Of a stretch of 64,000 bases of DNA, positions 26,324 to 36,047 are shown piece by piece. Both the position numbers and the translations under genes were made by a program. The notes beneath the pieces are model-generated. The model was not told the DNA's origin and did no database searches. It saw only the letters and a list, made by a program, of their open reading frames with translations. The DNA lies in contig CM007992.1 in assembly GCA_002189035.1 (NCBI GenBank), positions 434,001 to 498,000 on the forward strand, in the 5' to 3' direction. This DNA comes from Utricularia gibba (Eukaryota; Streptophyta; Magnoliopsida; Lamiales; Lentibulariaceae). Numbering within the stretch: position 1 is the stretch's first letter; each line of letters opens with the position of its first letter.

Positions 26324-28145
26324 ATGAAGGTAGCAGAAAGTTCAAAAGCTTACCGGCGTTTCATGCCTCATTTTCTGATGGTTGTAGCTCAGATAGGCTA
26401 CACCTTCTTGTATCTCATCACAGAGGCTTCCTTTAACCATGGGATGAATCCTGCTGTTTATGTAACTTACCGACATATTGTTGCCGGCCTGGTGATGCTG
26501 CCCTTTGCATATATATTTGAAAGGTCATATCAGCAGAGAGTTCAATATAGGAAAACAGCTGCTGTGTGATCTAATACTTCATGATAAAATGCAGGAAAGT
26601 TCATCCTAAAATGACACCACTGCTGTTCCTTGAGATAAGCATCCTCTCCCTTCTGGGGTAAAAGAATGGCCCGCCTCATGAATACATGATTTCCGTTATT
26701 CAAATGTGAAATCACAAAACGGCTAATGAGGTTGGGCTTTTGCAGGGTGAGCTTAACACTGAACATGTTCTTTGCAAGCTTGAGGTGCACCTCTCCAACA
26801 TTCCTGGCGTGCATGGTCAACACCATAGCTGCCTTGACATTTATATTTGCAGTAGTACTCAGGTAATACCATGTTTCGACCATAAGCACATGTATGAACT
26901 AAAATTGGAGAATTCTTGAAGCCATCTGCCAACAACTCTTGACTAAGTATACTCAACTTCTGAGTGCAGAATGGAGACTCTAAATGTTAGCAGCAAGCGT
27001 GGGATGGGAAAAATCCTAGGAACAGTCATCTCTTTGGCTGGTGTAATGACAATGACCTTGTACAAGGGACCTGCTTTACTAAACCAAGGACATGCACATA
27101 TTCACATGAAAGGGAACACAGCAGCTGACCAAAAAAATTGGTTGAAGGGCTCTATACTAACAGTAGCAAGCTGCATCAGTTGGTCTCTATGGTACATTAT
27201 GCAGGTTAACAAATCTTTCCGCTTACATGTTGCATATTTTATATGAAATGGAATTCAACAGGTTTTGAAAAGTGGGGCATGTATCAGAGACGACGAATGG
27301 CTCCTGAATGTTAGATCAGAGCTAATGATCCATGAGAAACTTGAAAAGAATAAAGAGCTTGTTATGAAAGAGTTGGCATTAGACTGTTGTTTCGGAGTTT
27401 ATTTTCCATGAAATGCGACTATATTTGCTTATTTTAAGCATCGATAACTATATAAAAAAGTGTTTTAGTAACTTACGATTCTGCTAATCTTTCAGGCATC
27501 TACACTAAAACGATTCCCAGCCCAGCTTTCATTGGCAACATGGATGAATTTTGTTGGAGCTGCACAATCCGCTGCATTCACAGTTATGATCCAACATAAA
27601 CCTGCTGCTTGGACTATTGGCTTCAACATTGATCTCTTCTCTACATTATACGGGGTATATTAATGAGCTGCACATAAAATATGCAGCATCAGCTGAAGAT
27701 GAAGCTGATATCCATTCTGTGATGACAGGGGATAGTAATTTCAGGCATGGCTACATTCATCCAACTGTGGTGCACAGAACAAAAGGGACCAGTATTTGTG
27801 ACAATGTTTAATCCGGTGTCTACATTGTTGGTGGCAGTCTTAGACTATTTCCTTCTCGGCTCTAACCTACATGTGGGGAGGTAAAGAAGACTAAACAATT
27901 TTGAATTTTTCACCAGCATTTTGAGCATTTACATCATAAGCAATCCGTCTTTGACTTCAGTGTATAGAATGAAACGTGAGGACTTACTATATGGTTTTTG
28001 CAGCATGGTAGGCGGCTTTCTAGCAATAGCTGGTCTGTACTTGCTGTTGTGGGGAAAAGAGCATGACAATAAGCAAGGAAAGAGTGATGTTGCTGGAAAT
28101 CCAGAATCTGTGGTATCTCATTCAGATAATTCCCTTGGAGTTTAG
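26324..28145 (+). CDS. WAT1-related (MtN21/EamA) transporter
   Basis: Seven in-frame exons encode 355 aa: 26324-26523, 26595-26657, 26746-26862, 26970-27204, 27496-27654, 27729-27880 and 28004-28145. The protein is a ten-helix drug/metabolite-type transporter with two EamA repeats. Family landmarks are MVVAQIGYTFLYLITEAS, NPAVYVTYRH, LTLNMFFASLRCTSPTF, CISWSLWYIMQ, GIVISGMATFIQLWC, GPVFVTMFNP and a closing GGFLAIAGLYLLLWGK. Arabidopsis WAT1 exports auxin from vacuoles, and other members carry amino acids or unknown solutes. The substrate here cannot be assigned. The ATG at 26324 is preferred because the longer frame opens with GTG. The exon 5 to 6 join (TACGGG to GGGATAGTA) rebuilds the family GGIVISG motif. 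Confidence 0.9.
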
Positions 28146-28340
28146 ATCCTTCTTTGTATTCCAGGAAGTCAAAGGAAACCTGCAACAAGAAAAAATGCCC
28201 ATACACAAATAATTAATGAACATCTAAGATTTGATCAACTTCAGTTGAGTCGCTGTTCAACATTCGATCAATTTTACAAAGAGAGGATCAAGAGAACTAA
28301 ATCAATTTTTCGACATCATGAAAGGGTTTTCATGAAAATA

Positions 28341-29503
28341 TCAAGCAGCAGGAGGCCTTAGTTCATGATCTTGAGAAGTGTCTCGAGTGGCTTGTGGTAA
28401 ATACTGCCACATAGGGACAAGCCCATAGCTTGGAATCACAGGGACCTTGTTGAAGTTCGCCTGGTATACGGATGGAAGAGTTGGAATGAGCCCAGGAGTG
28501 CTCATAGCTTTCAACTGCTGCTCAATCGTTTCTTTCTCTGCCTTAAGGACCTGCTTCTCTTGACGAAGTTCATTCTTCTCAGCCTGTGATTTTCAGAGGA
28601 GCAAATGTGACTCTCAGGTAGTTGGATAGCTCATAACAAATAAAGCATCAGTGAATGAAATCCACGATGATGGTACAGCATAAAAGCTTGAAATGCTGAA
28701 ATTCATCATGTATAACCTTCAAACATTTAATCTCTTCCAAAAGCTTTTCATTACTCTCTTTATAGTCCAGGGACTCCGCCTTCAACTGGTTTAACAATCT
28801 AATGGCATCACCAAGTAAGGCCAATTTGTCTGCTTTGACAGGCCTTCCAGGTTCTAATATGGCTGACAATTCCAAGAACCTGTTCACAGGACAGCATTAG
28901 CACTGTAAACTTCTACTAAATACACTACACTAATGAGTCTCACCTTTCGTTCAATTTCTCTCTCCTCAATCTTTCACGGATTGCCTTCGATACAGTGCCA
29001 CCACATGAATCACTGCGTGCCCTGCATATGAGATCGTTCAACCTTTCTGGTAAAGTAAGTAACTACATGCACGTTAGCGGGCAGTCTCAGTTAATTCTAT
29101 AAGCCATGGTTAAGCAAAATATGTTACCCAAGTTACCTCTTTCTCGTACACCCACTTTCTGTGCACTCACTTTCATGCGATGGTGTTCCACCCGTTGCGG
29201 CCTCCAAGGCTACACTATCGCTGAAATAAAGCATCGGAAAAAAGGTCTGCCAATAATCAAGGACGGGTTGCGACAAAAAGAAAGGGGTTTCTTCCTTTTG
29301 TTTTTCGAACCCAAAATCACCCAGAAATTCAGATCGCCATTTCATCAACTTGCTCACCTTAGTGGGTTCCCAACCTCCAAAAAAAAAAGAAAAAAAAGAA
29401 AACAACATGCTCACCTTAGCGGGTTCCATTCAAAATCCGGCGCCTCTCCCATGCCGTTCAGCAGGCTTCCCAACCACTCCGAGTCGTCGTCGATCGAATC
29501 CAT
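28341..29503 (-). CDS. BHLH34: bHLH transcription factor, ILR3/bHLH34/bHLH104 type
   Basis: Five in-frame exons encode 218 aa: 29503-29415, 29220-29137, 29021-28944, 28879-28717 and 28583-28341. The basic helix-loop-helix covers about residues 60-115 (KAIRERLRREKLNERFLEL, loop EPGRPVKADK, second helix LLGDAIRLLNQLK). It continues into a leucine-zipper-like coil (EKNELRQEKQVLKAEKETIEQQLKAM). The C-terminus PMWQYLP...DTSQDHELRPPAA is diagnostic of group IVc bHLH factors, which activate iron-deficiency genes together with bHLH115/ILR3. The tail is closer to bHLH34/104 than to ILR3, from memory. The basic region keeps the E-box reading Glu and Arg. Intron 1 carries a second near-copy of the exon 1 donor 57 bp downstream. 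Confidence 0.92.
29348..29430 (-). repeat. duplicated splice-donor block in bHLH intron 1
   Basis: The end of exon 1 with its donor (plus-strand tgctcaccttagcgggttcc at 29408) recurs at 29351 with one mismatch. The copies are 57 bp apart and separated by an A-rich spacer. Both contain a CTAAG/gtgagc donor. Confidence 0.8.
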
Positions 29504-30360
29504 GTCACGGATGCTCAATCTTCACACCCCACGTACCTGAAAAACGCTCACAACTCCATTAGGGAAATCCAGAGATCGAGCTTTCTGGTAGAGGTCAGAA
29601 GGAATTGGGGGCGAGATAACGCTGACGTTCTCCGCTGAAAAGCACCAATCAGAAACCGACACCTGTGCACCCCCAAAAGGCATACCGCATATGCCAAAAT
29701 AACGGCCCGCACAGCGTCACATTTTAAATCTTTTTTATAATTTGTTAATTTTTTTATTTTCTACAATAAATAAATAAAACATCATCAATTATCTTATCAA
29801 AAATAAAAGATTTATATTCTAAAAAAGAAAAAATCTAAAAATACATATTACTTTTTAAAGAAATTGATTAGACTCATCTTTTATTTTATTATTAAAACTT
29901 CTTAATTTCAAGAAGTAGAATCAAAACTTAATTAGTGGCTTAGTTAATTAACAAGTTTAACTTCCATGTGTCACATGTAATTACTGAATTAATAACCTAA
30001 TTAATTTCAATACTAATTTTAGTAAAACACCAGGCCGTGGGCCCCATCGATTTACCATTTTAATTGCCTTTATTAATCAGTAGACAGTTGTTGTTATTAC
30101 AAGTTGTAGATGCCCCCTAATGTCATTGCATTAGGTTCATGTTTCAACCTATCAAGCCTAAAGTCACGTGCCACAAAACTCATTATTTTTCAGTAAGTTG
30201 AAAAATCAGTAACAAAATTAATTCAATTCAAAAAAAAAGTTTCAAACATTACCAAATCAAATGACAAAGTTGTGTAAATTAAAATCAAGTTATGGACACG
30301 TAATCAAGTTACAAATTTGATCATGGAATCTTTTTGACTGCTAAAACGACGCCGTATGAA
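29504..30360. other. intergenic, A/T-rich
   Basis: Bases 29504 to about 29720 form the bHLH leader and promoter. Bases 29730-30340 are A/T-rich with no open frame of note and no clear repeat ends. Nothing else is supported. Confidence 0.55.
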
Positions 30361-31228
30361 TCAGCGGTTTCCGGTAGCTGTGGAGCTGGTCGGCTCCTGA
30401 TCATTAAACGGTTCTTCAGCTGTCATCTTCTCAACGGCGGATGAGAGCACAGTGACATTTGCGGAGCGCATCGAGAGAGTTTTTCTTAGCTGCCGCGCCT
30501 CAAGCACTTTGTCTTTCTTCCTGCTGGTCTCGATCCATTCATCTCCGTTGCTGGAAAAGGGACGAGCTTGTCCTGGTTTTGAGCTGCGATTGATCGAGGA
30601 AGGGAACATGGAGAGACACCCCCCTGGTTTCACTAAATCAGGGGATGGGTTCTGAACGGAACCCAGCTCGATAACTACGTAATCTTCCTCTCTACCGGCG
30701 AAGAAGTCGTCGGTGGGCGTCTCCGGGGACGCACCGAGGCCGAGAAATGGGGTTTGGGGCGTGATTGTTGTTCTGCAAACAGGGAAATTCGAATCGGCCT
30801 GATGTTGTAAATCGGAAAACAACCCATTCCCACGACACTCCATCGGAAAACCCATGCTCAAACTGCTCTACTCTTCTGAACCTCGTACCAGGGAACATGC
30901 TCCGTATTCAGAAGCATCCCAAACGCTGCAACCAATCAACGAAGCAAAGACACAAGAATAAACTCAGCATGGTTAACGATCTAATGCCTTCTGCGGTGAG
31001 CCCCTCCTTCTCAGCCACCAAGGAACTATCAGAAGCCGCCGGAAAGCGGAGAAGAAAGCCGCGGCAGCGTTTGGTAGCGGAGACATAGAAGCTTATCAGC
31101 AACAAGGCGATGAACAAAACTCCGACAACAGTGATTAACGCTACCGACAAATTGGGGTGGTCAGGGTGAGGATCTGATCTCAAACGAGCCTCATCAAGAA
31201 CCAACTGGATATCCGGAATCGGATCCAT
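30361..31228 (-). pseudogene. decayed ATL-like RING-H2 gene
   Basis: The upstream part (from ATG at 31228) reads as an N-terminal region plus a membrane helix (LSVALITVVGVLFIALLLISFYV). A GL..EGIRSLTML stretch follows, similar to the GLD motif of ATL ubiquitin ligases, and the frame then stops at 30908. After a frame change, 30861-30361 continues with HGF/PMEC...SNFPVCRTTI. This resembles the second half of a RING-H2 (HxFHxxC, then NCPVCRTTI) with key Cys/His changed to Phe, Met and Pro. It runs on into a 150-residue ATL-like tail (DYVVIELGSV). The first CxxC half is not visible in any frame. I read it as a degenerated ATL gene. A genuine two-part gene with a different role cannot be excluded. 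Confidence 0.5.
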
Positions 31229-31265
31229 TGACAAAGTGATGATCCATCAAAGACAGCCTTAGAGC

Positions 31266-31288
31266 AGAGAGAGAGAGAGAGAGAGAGA
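31266..31288. repeat. (GA)n microsatellite
   Basis: About eleven uninterrupted GA units lie 40 bp upstream of the ATL-like start. GA/CT runs are common in plant leaders. Confidence 0.9.
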
Positions 31289-31524
31289 TGACCTGGTCAC
31301 TACAAATAGACAAGTGAAGAAAGGCCAATGTCCCAATTAAGACCAACATAAGATTCTTCATAAACAACGACCACAGTCAAGGTTGTCCTACCCGAACCCA
31401 AAAATGTTTGAGCCAAATCCTTTTCTTTTTTTTTTTAATTTCTTATTTCGACTATCATATGTAATAATCTATACTTATCTTACACTGCCTTCGATCACTA
31501 TTTCAAAGATATTCTATCATAATA

Positions 31525-31826
31525 GGACATGTTTGGTACAAGAGATTATATAATGAGAGTTATGCATTATTTGTGATTGATGTATATTAAGTATAATATA
31601 TTATACATTTTTATATTTGGTATGTATGATTGAATTTATTCGTGATTAGATAAATTTACATTGGTTTGAACAATCTGACCCACTCCTCAAGTTTCATTAT
31701 TACTACATATGTGAGATTATGGTGAGTTTGTTGAATCACTAGTGATTGTTCAATCATTCATACCAAATACACTAAAAATATAATCATTAGTAAAAATATC
31801 ACTTATCTCGCATACCAAACATGCCC
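31525..31826. mobile_element. Tourist/PIF-Harbinger-like MITE
   Basis: The left end ggacatgtttggta and the right end taccaaacatgccc are inverted copies with one mismatch. They match the GGGCATGTTTGGT-type ends of Harbinger-related MITEs. The 302-bp interior is A/T-rich, partly palindromic (tttggtatg motifs recur inverted near 31770) and has no coding capacity. The flanks ATA and TTA would be a degraded 3-bp target duplication. Confidence 0.6.
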
Positions 31827-32924
31827 TTAGAAAAAAAGACCGGTGAAAGATTTGTATGTAATTCTATTCAATTTCATCATTACCTCATCATTAATCAATG
31901 TGAAATTCATGTAAGTGTTTTTAGCCCTTTCCTGATCAGACATGACAATCATATGGGGAATGCGGTATTATGCCAAAATGTTCGCACGTGCGTCTAATCC
32001 CATGTGTATTCCCGTGCACATAATTTATAAATGTTTTTTAAATTTTGATATCAAAGTTCAATGTATCTTGTCATCTACAAAAAAAAAAACCTGCAAACTA
32101 TACTATATTTTCTTTTATCAATATTCTTTAAATTTATATTTTGACTTAATTTTTTAGAGAAACTAAATATTTTTTTGGATTTGTTTTAAGTTGATAACAT
32201 ATAGTCTTATACCTTATTTTTGTTATATATATTCTATTAATTAATTTTCAATTTATAAATAAAAATTGAAATTATTTTATCCTGTATGTTTGGGGAATAT
32301 TAGTTTCTCAAAATAGTTTTGTTATGAAATACGAATAAGTAATATTTTAAAAAGATTAGAGATATAAAGATGTTTATTAATTTGTTCATTTTATTGAAAA
32401 CAATATATTGAGAAACATAACGTAATAAGTTTGGTGGTTTGCTCCTCAACGTTACTATGTTTTGACCAGATGTTGTCCAACTTTTGACCATCGAGATTCC
32501 CACGTGCGGTTCGTCTCATCCAGAAGATTCTCCGGCGTCATATTCTGTGGGTAATATAATTAAAAAAATATATAATAAAACCTGTACATGGTTTTTGAAT
32601 AAAATACATAATTTAAATTATTAAATTATTACTTTTTTATTTGAAAATTTACCAATGGGTGAGGTGGATAGGATAATCAAGGTGACGCCTCTTTGGATTA
32701 ATTAAATTAATTAAATATTTATTTATTCTATTTTCTATTATTTAAATTTAAGGTTAAAATTATTTTATTCGTCGTTCAAAAAAGCGAAAGTCATCATCAT
32801 ATTGACCATTCCATTCTCGGGAGGAATTTGGCCACGTGTCTCGATCTCAATCGTTCCTTCAAAAAAATAATCTACGCCGTTGGATCCTCCATTCCGTTCA
32901 ACTGCTTTTTCAACCCTCGCAACG

Positions 32925-32932
32925 TATATATA
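32925..32932 (+). promoter_or_regulatory. TATA box of ERF-a
   Basis: TATATATA lies 66 bp upstream of the ERF-a start codon. Confidence 0.5.
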
Positions 32933-32990
32933 TGAACTGCCGCCGCGACGGAGTTGCCAACCAGGAAAGACGAACAGTTTCAGTTGTCAG

Positions 32991-33345
32991 ATGGAGAAGG
33001 GCAAGGGCGAAACCAAATACCGGGGTGTCCGTCCCCGCTCCTGGGGGAAGTACGCGGCGGAGATACGCGACACGGATCGCGGGGGAGCTCGAGTCTGGCT
33101 GGGGACGTACGACACCGCCGAGGATGCGGCGCGAGCTTACGACAGAGCTGCATTAGCGATGAGGGGGCAGTACGCGGTGCTGAACTTTCCCCATGAGCAT
33201 GGCTTGCCGGGGGGGTTCGACTTCCGGCGGTGGGCGGCGTTCCATTTGCCAGCAGGAGGTGATCGAGTTCGAATGCGTGGATGACAGCATCCTGGAGCAG
33301 CTGCTGGACGATGAAGTGAAGAGGAGAGCGAAGAAGAAAGGGTGA
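32991..33345 (+). CDS. ERF transcription factor, small group IX type (ERF-a, frame-broken)
   Basis: Single exon. The AP2/ERF DNA-binding domain begins near residue 9 ([44 protein letters not shown]) and binds GCC-box DNA. As written, the frame runs past the domain to [11 protein letters not shown] and stops at 33284. In another frame the same DNA gives [19 protein letters not shown]...RRAKKKG ending at 33345. That is the conserved C-terminus of the short ERF095/096/098 proteins. Removing one G from the seven-G run at 33209-33215 joins the two parts into 117 aa, the expected size. I treat the break as consensus error. The initiator is ATG 32991; the upstream frame opens with TTG. It pairs with a second ERF 1.6 kb downstream. 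Confidence 0.85.
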
Positions 33346-34629
33346 CTGCATGGTGGAAGACTTAGGTTTTGGAGGCTACCCGCCTAAATAATGCAAGAAT
33401 TTACCAGAAACAGCTATAGGGATGATGCAATGAATGTAATAATCTATGGTAAATAAGTGGTTCAAACACCACGAATGTTAGGAATGAATTCCGTACAAGT
33501 TCGTTTGACTTAGAAATGAGCAAACAACTGGTGAAATTAAGGAGATGAGTAAAACGATCACATATCCAATTATACAATAAACATGAATTATAATATAAAA
33601 GATTAACTTCAATTTATTAATTGTGATATGTAATTTTTTATATATTTAATTATATTAATTTTATTTTATAATATGAGATTGTGTATTATAACATGTGTAC
33701 TCAAATCGAATTGATCTGTTAAGATTTGTTTTTTTTGTCTAATTATAGTTAATTTCATTTAATTTTTATCGTTCAAATCCAATATATTTCATTTTTTTTA
33801 ACTGAAACTAAGATCAAAACGAAATCTATCTTGGTCATCCAAATCGTGACGTAAGTCAAATGATCTGATATCATGTTGAAATTAAAAATCCGATAAGTTA
33901 TACAAGCATATATGAAGTCTAAATATTAAAAAAATATGGATTATAATAAAAAAAAATAGATATTAATTGTAATATGTAATTTATTATGTGTAATTGTTTA
34001 TTATAACAACGTCAATTTAGGTAACGATAAGACAACCGGTCTCGGTTGGGGTGGCCCGGCGGCGGGCCTGACAACAATAACGCCGCGGGCCAGGGGGTTT
34101 TCTTGGCTTATGCGGCGGCGCCGGCGGGCGTCTCCATCGATGCATATTCTTTTCAATACGATAGAGGATATGGGAACTAGAAAAGTTATGCGAGTTTATT
34201 GGGTCGCCGAAGCCTGTTGCTTCTGCTGACGCTTAACCACCCACCCGGCATTGGCATGCTCCATCAGAATCCCGGGAATTCAAATGCCGACGAGCACGTA
34301 GACTCTCTCCTTCTGGGCCTCCTCATCCAACTCCTCTGTGCGCAGTATCATCATCTCACGCCCTGAGAGAAATGAAATGGGGATCTGCTCTGACTCTCTC
34401 TGCAAAGATGATAACTGCTGGGATCAAATTTGGAGAGCGTGAAACGGCATTATTGGGCAGAGGAGACCGATTCTAGACGATGATGGACGCCTACAGCTCG
34501 CACCTTGATTAACTGGGGCCCCTTTTGTTATTTTTTTTTAGGATTAAATATTTTATAAATATCGAATGGAGGTACAAGTAGTTTCTCCATCATCTCCTTC
34601 TTCGTCGTCGGTTACGCTTCCCGGGAAAA
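33346..34629. other. spacer between the two ERF genes
   Basis: Bases 33500-34010 are A/T-rich. Bases 34020-34140 form a GC-rich island and 34200-34560 is a balanced stretch. Neither gives a recognisable protein. They may be decayed coding DNA or regulatory sequence. Confidence 0.4.
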
Positions 34630-35105
34630 ATGGATCGGGAGTCTGCTTCATATGGATACCTTCCGTTCAACCAGTGCGACTCGCAGGAAATGCTTCTTTA
34701 CCACGTTCTGGAGGAGGCGGAGCTGGCCAAGCCGCCGGGCCCCCGGTGGGTAAGCCGTGGCGCGGCGTGAGGAGACGGCCCTGGGGGAAATTCGCGGCGG
34801 AGATTCGGGATTCCACCCGGAACGGCGCCAGGGTTTGGTTGGGGACGTTCGACACGATCGAGGAGGCGGCGATGGCGTACGATCAGGCGGCCTTCGCGAT
34901 GCGGGGAACCGCCGCGATCCTGAATTTTCCGGTTGAGATGGTGAGGCAGTCTTTGATCGGGATGGACGACTTCTTCAACGAGGGGTGCTCTCCGGTCATA
35001 GCGCTGAAGAAAAAGCACTGTTTACGGCAGCGGAACAGCGACACCGCCGCCAGCAATGGCGCCTCCGGGAGTAGACGTGGGCACGGGTCGGGACTAGCAG
35101 AGTAA
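34630..35105 (+). CDS. ERF transcription factor, ERF1-like (ERF-b, frame-broken and MITE-truncated)
   Basis: Single exon. The N-terminus in the correct frame reads [20 protein letters not shown], the conserved N-terminal motif of group IX ERF1-like factors. The AP2 domain ([47 protein letters not shown]) and the trailing [11 protein letters not shown] follow in a second frame. One C missing from the run at 34740-34744 would unite them. An in-frame but unrelated start at 34566 gives only the AP2 half. The last 12 residues before the stop at 35105 come from an inserted hAT-like MITE that begins at 35072, so the native C-terminus is lost. Beyond the element the old frame resumes and would end at 35737. 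The family EDLG...LEELL tail is not clearly present. The gene may still bind DNA but is altered. Confidence 0.82.
35064..35071 (+). repeat. left 8-bp target-site duplication
   Basis: TCCGGGAG here is repeated exactly at 35678-35685 on the other side of the inserted element. Eight base pairs is the hallmark length of hAT insertion. Confidence 0.85.
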
Positions 35106-35677
35106 CGAGTATCAGAGTAACGAGTATCAGTCATTGAGTCATGACCATATTATGAGTTCACGAGTTGGGTTGATGGGTTTTCACTCACAACTCTTATCAT
35201 ACCCGAATTGATTCATTATCTGTAGACTGGTCAAGTTGACTCGAATATGAACTCGTCAATCTGTATTTTATCTTATTTTTTTATATAATTATTTTATTTT
35301 TCAATTAATTTTTTCATTATGTAATAATGTTTTTATTTATATATAATTTATTTAATTATTGTATATTTGATTTCAAAAAATGTAATAAAATTTATTTCGT
35401 ATTTTATGATATTTGGGACTTGTGATATATAATATAGTTGAAGTTAATTAGTATTAAATTATAAATATTAAATAAAAAATATAAAAATTAAATTAAAAAA
35501 TGAATAATTTAAAATATAAATCATATATTCTTTCAAGAGTTACTCGAATAACTCATCGAATCGAAAATCGCCAACTCAACTCATACTTGTTTTTCACGAG
35601 TACAAGTAACTCGTATTCATTCCATACGAGTTGACTCACAGGTAACTCGGGTTGACCCATACCCATGCCCAGGTATA
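35072..35677. mobile_element. hAT-like MITE inserted in ERF-b
   Basis: The 606-bp element starts tagacgtgggcacgggt and ends acccatgcccaggtata. These are imperfect inverted ends (TAnACnTGGGCAnGGGT), typical of plant hAT MITEs. Subterminal blocks of actcg/cgagt repeats occur in both halves, such as agtaacgagtatcag near the left end. The core is A/T-rich and non-coding. It is bounded by a perfect 8-bp duplication, TCCGGGAG. It supplies the present stop codon of ERF-b. Confidence 0.85.
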
Positions 35678-35685
35678 TCCGGGAG
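35678..35685 (+). repeat. right 8-bp target-site duplication
   Basis: Exact copy of TCCGGGAG found at 35064-35071. Confidence 0.85.
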
Positions 35686-35737
35686 GACCCGCGAACAAGA
35701 GGATATAGTAGAGCTGGGAGGCGCAGCTTACAAATGA

Positions 35738-36047
35738 AATCAATAGTAATTATTCTTAAATGCAATTAAAATCAATAAATTCCTATATACTTGCAAGAAA
35801 TCACATATTTTATTATATAATTTAAATTCATTTTATTTTAATAATAAAATAAAATGATAATCGAAAATCACGGAATTTATTACCAAAGAGTAGCCGTACC
35901 GTACGTCTTTACGGCCCGACCAATGTAGATTCCAGTGCAACTGGAAACACTACGCCGTCTCAGAGTTCATGAAGGAAGTAGAGATGGGTATCCGTGCAAT
36001 GGAACAACAAGGGGGAATCTTGCATCAAGGAAGCAAAAAACCTTGAA
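35738..36047. other. intergenic
   Basis: Short A/T-rich stretch followed by the 3' end of the malate dehydrogenase gene (minus strand). Nothing else seen. Confidence 0.5.

Larger units (their letters stand above)
31289..32990. other. A/T-rich intergenic region with one MITE
   Basis: Bases 31410-31520 are A/T-rich. A 300-bp MITE occupies 31525-31826. Bases 31930-32770 are again A/T-rich with no gene. Bases 32800-32990 are the promoter and leader of the first ERF gene, with a TATA box at 32925. Confidence 0.55.
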
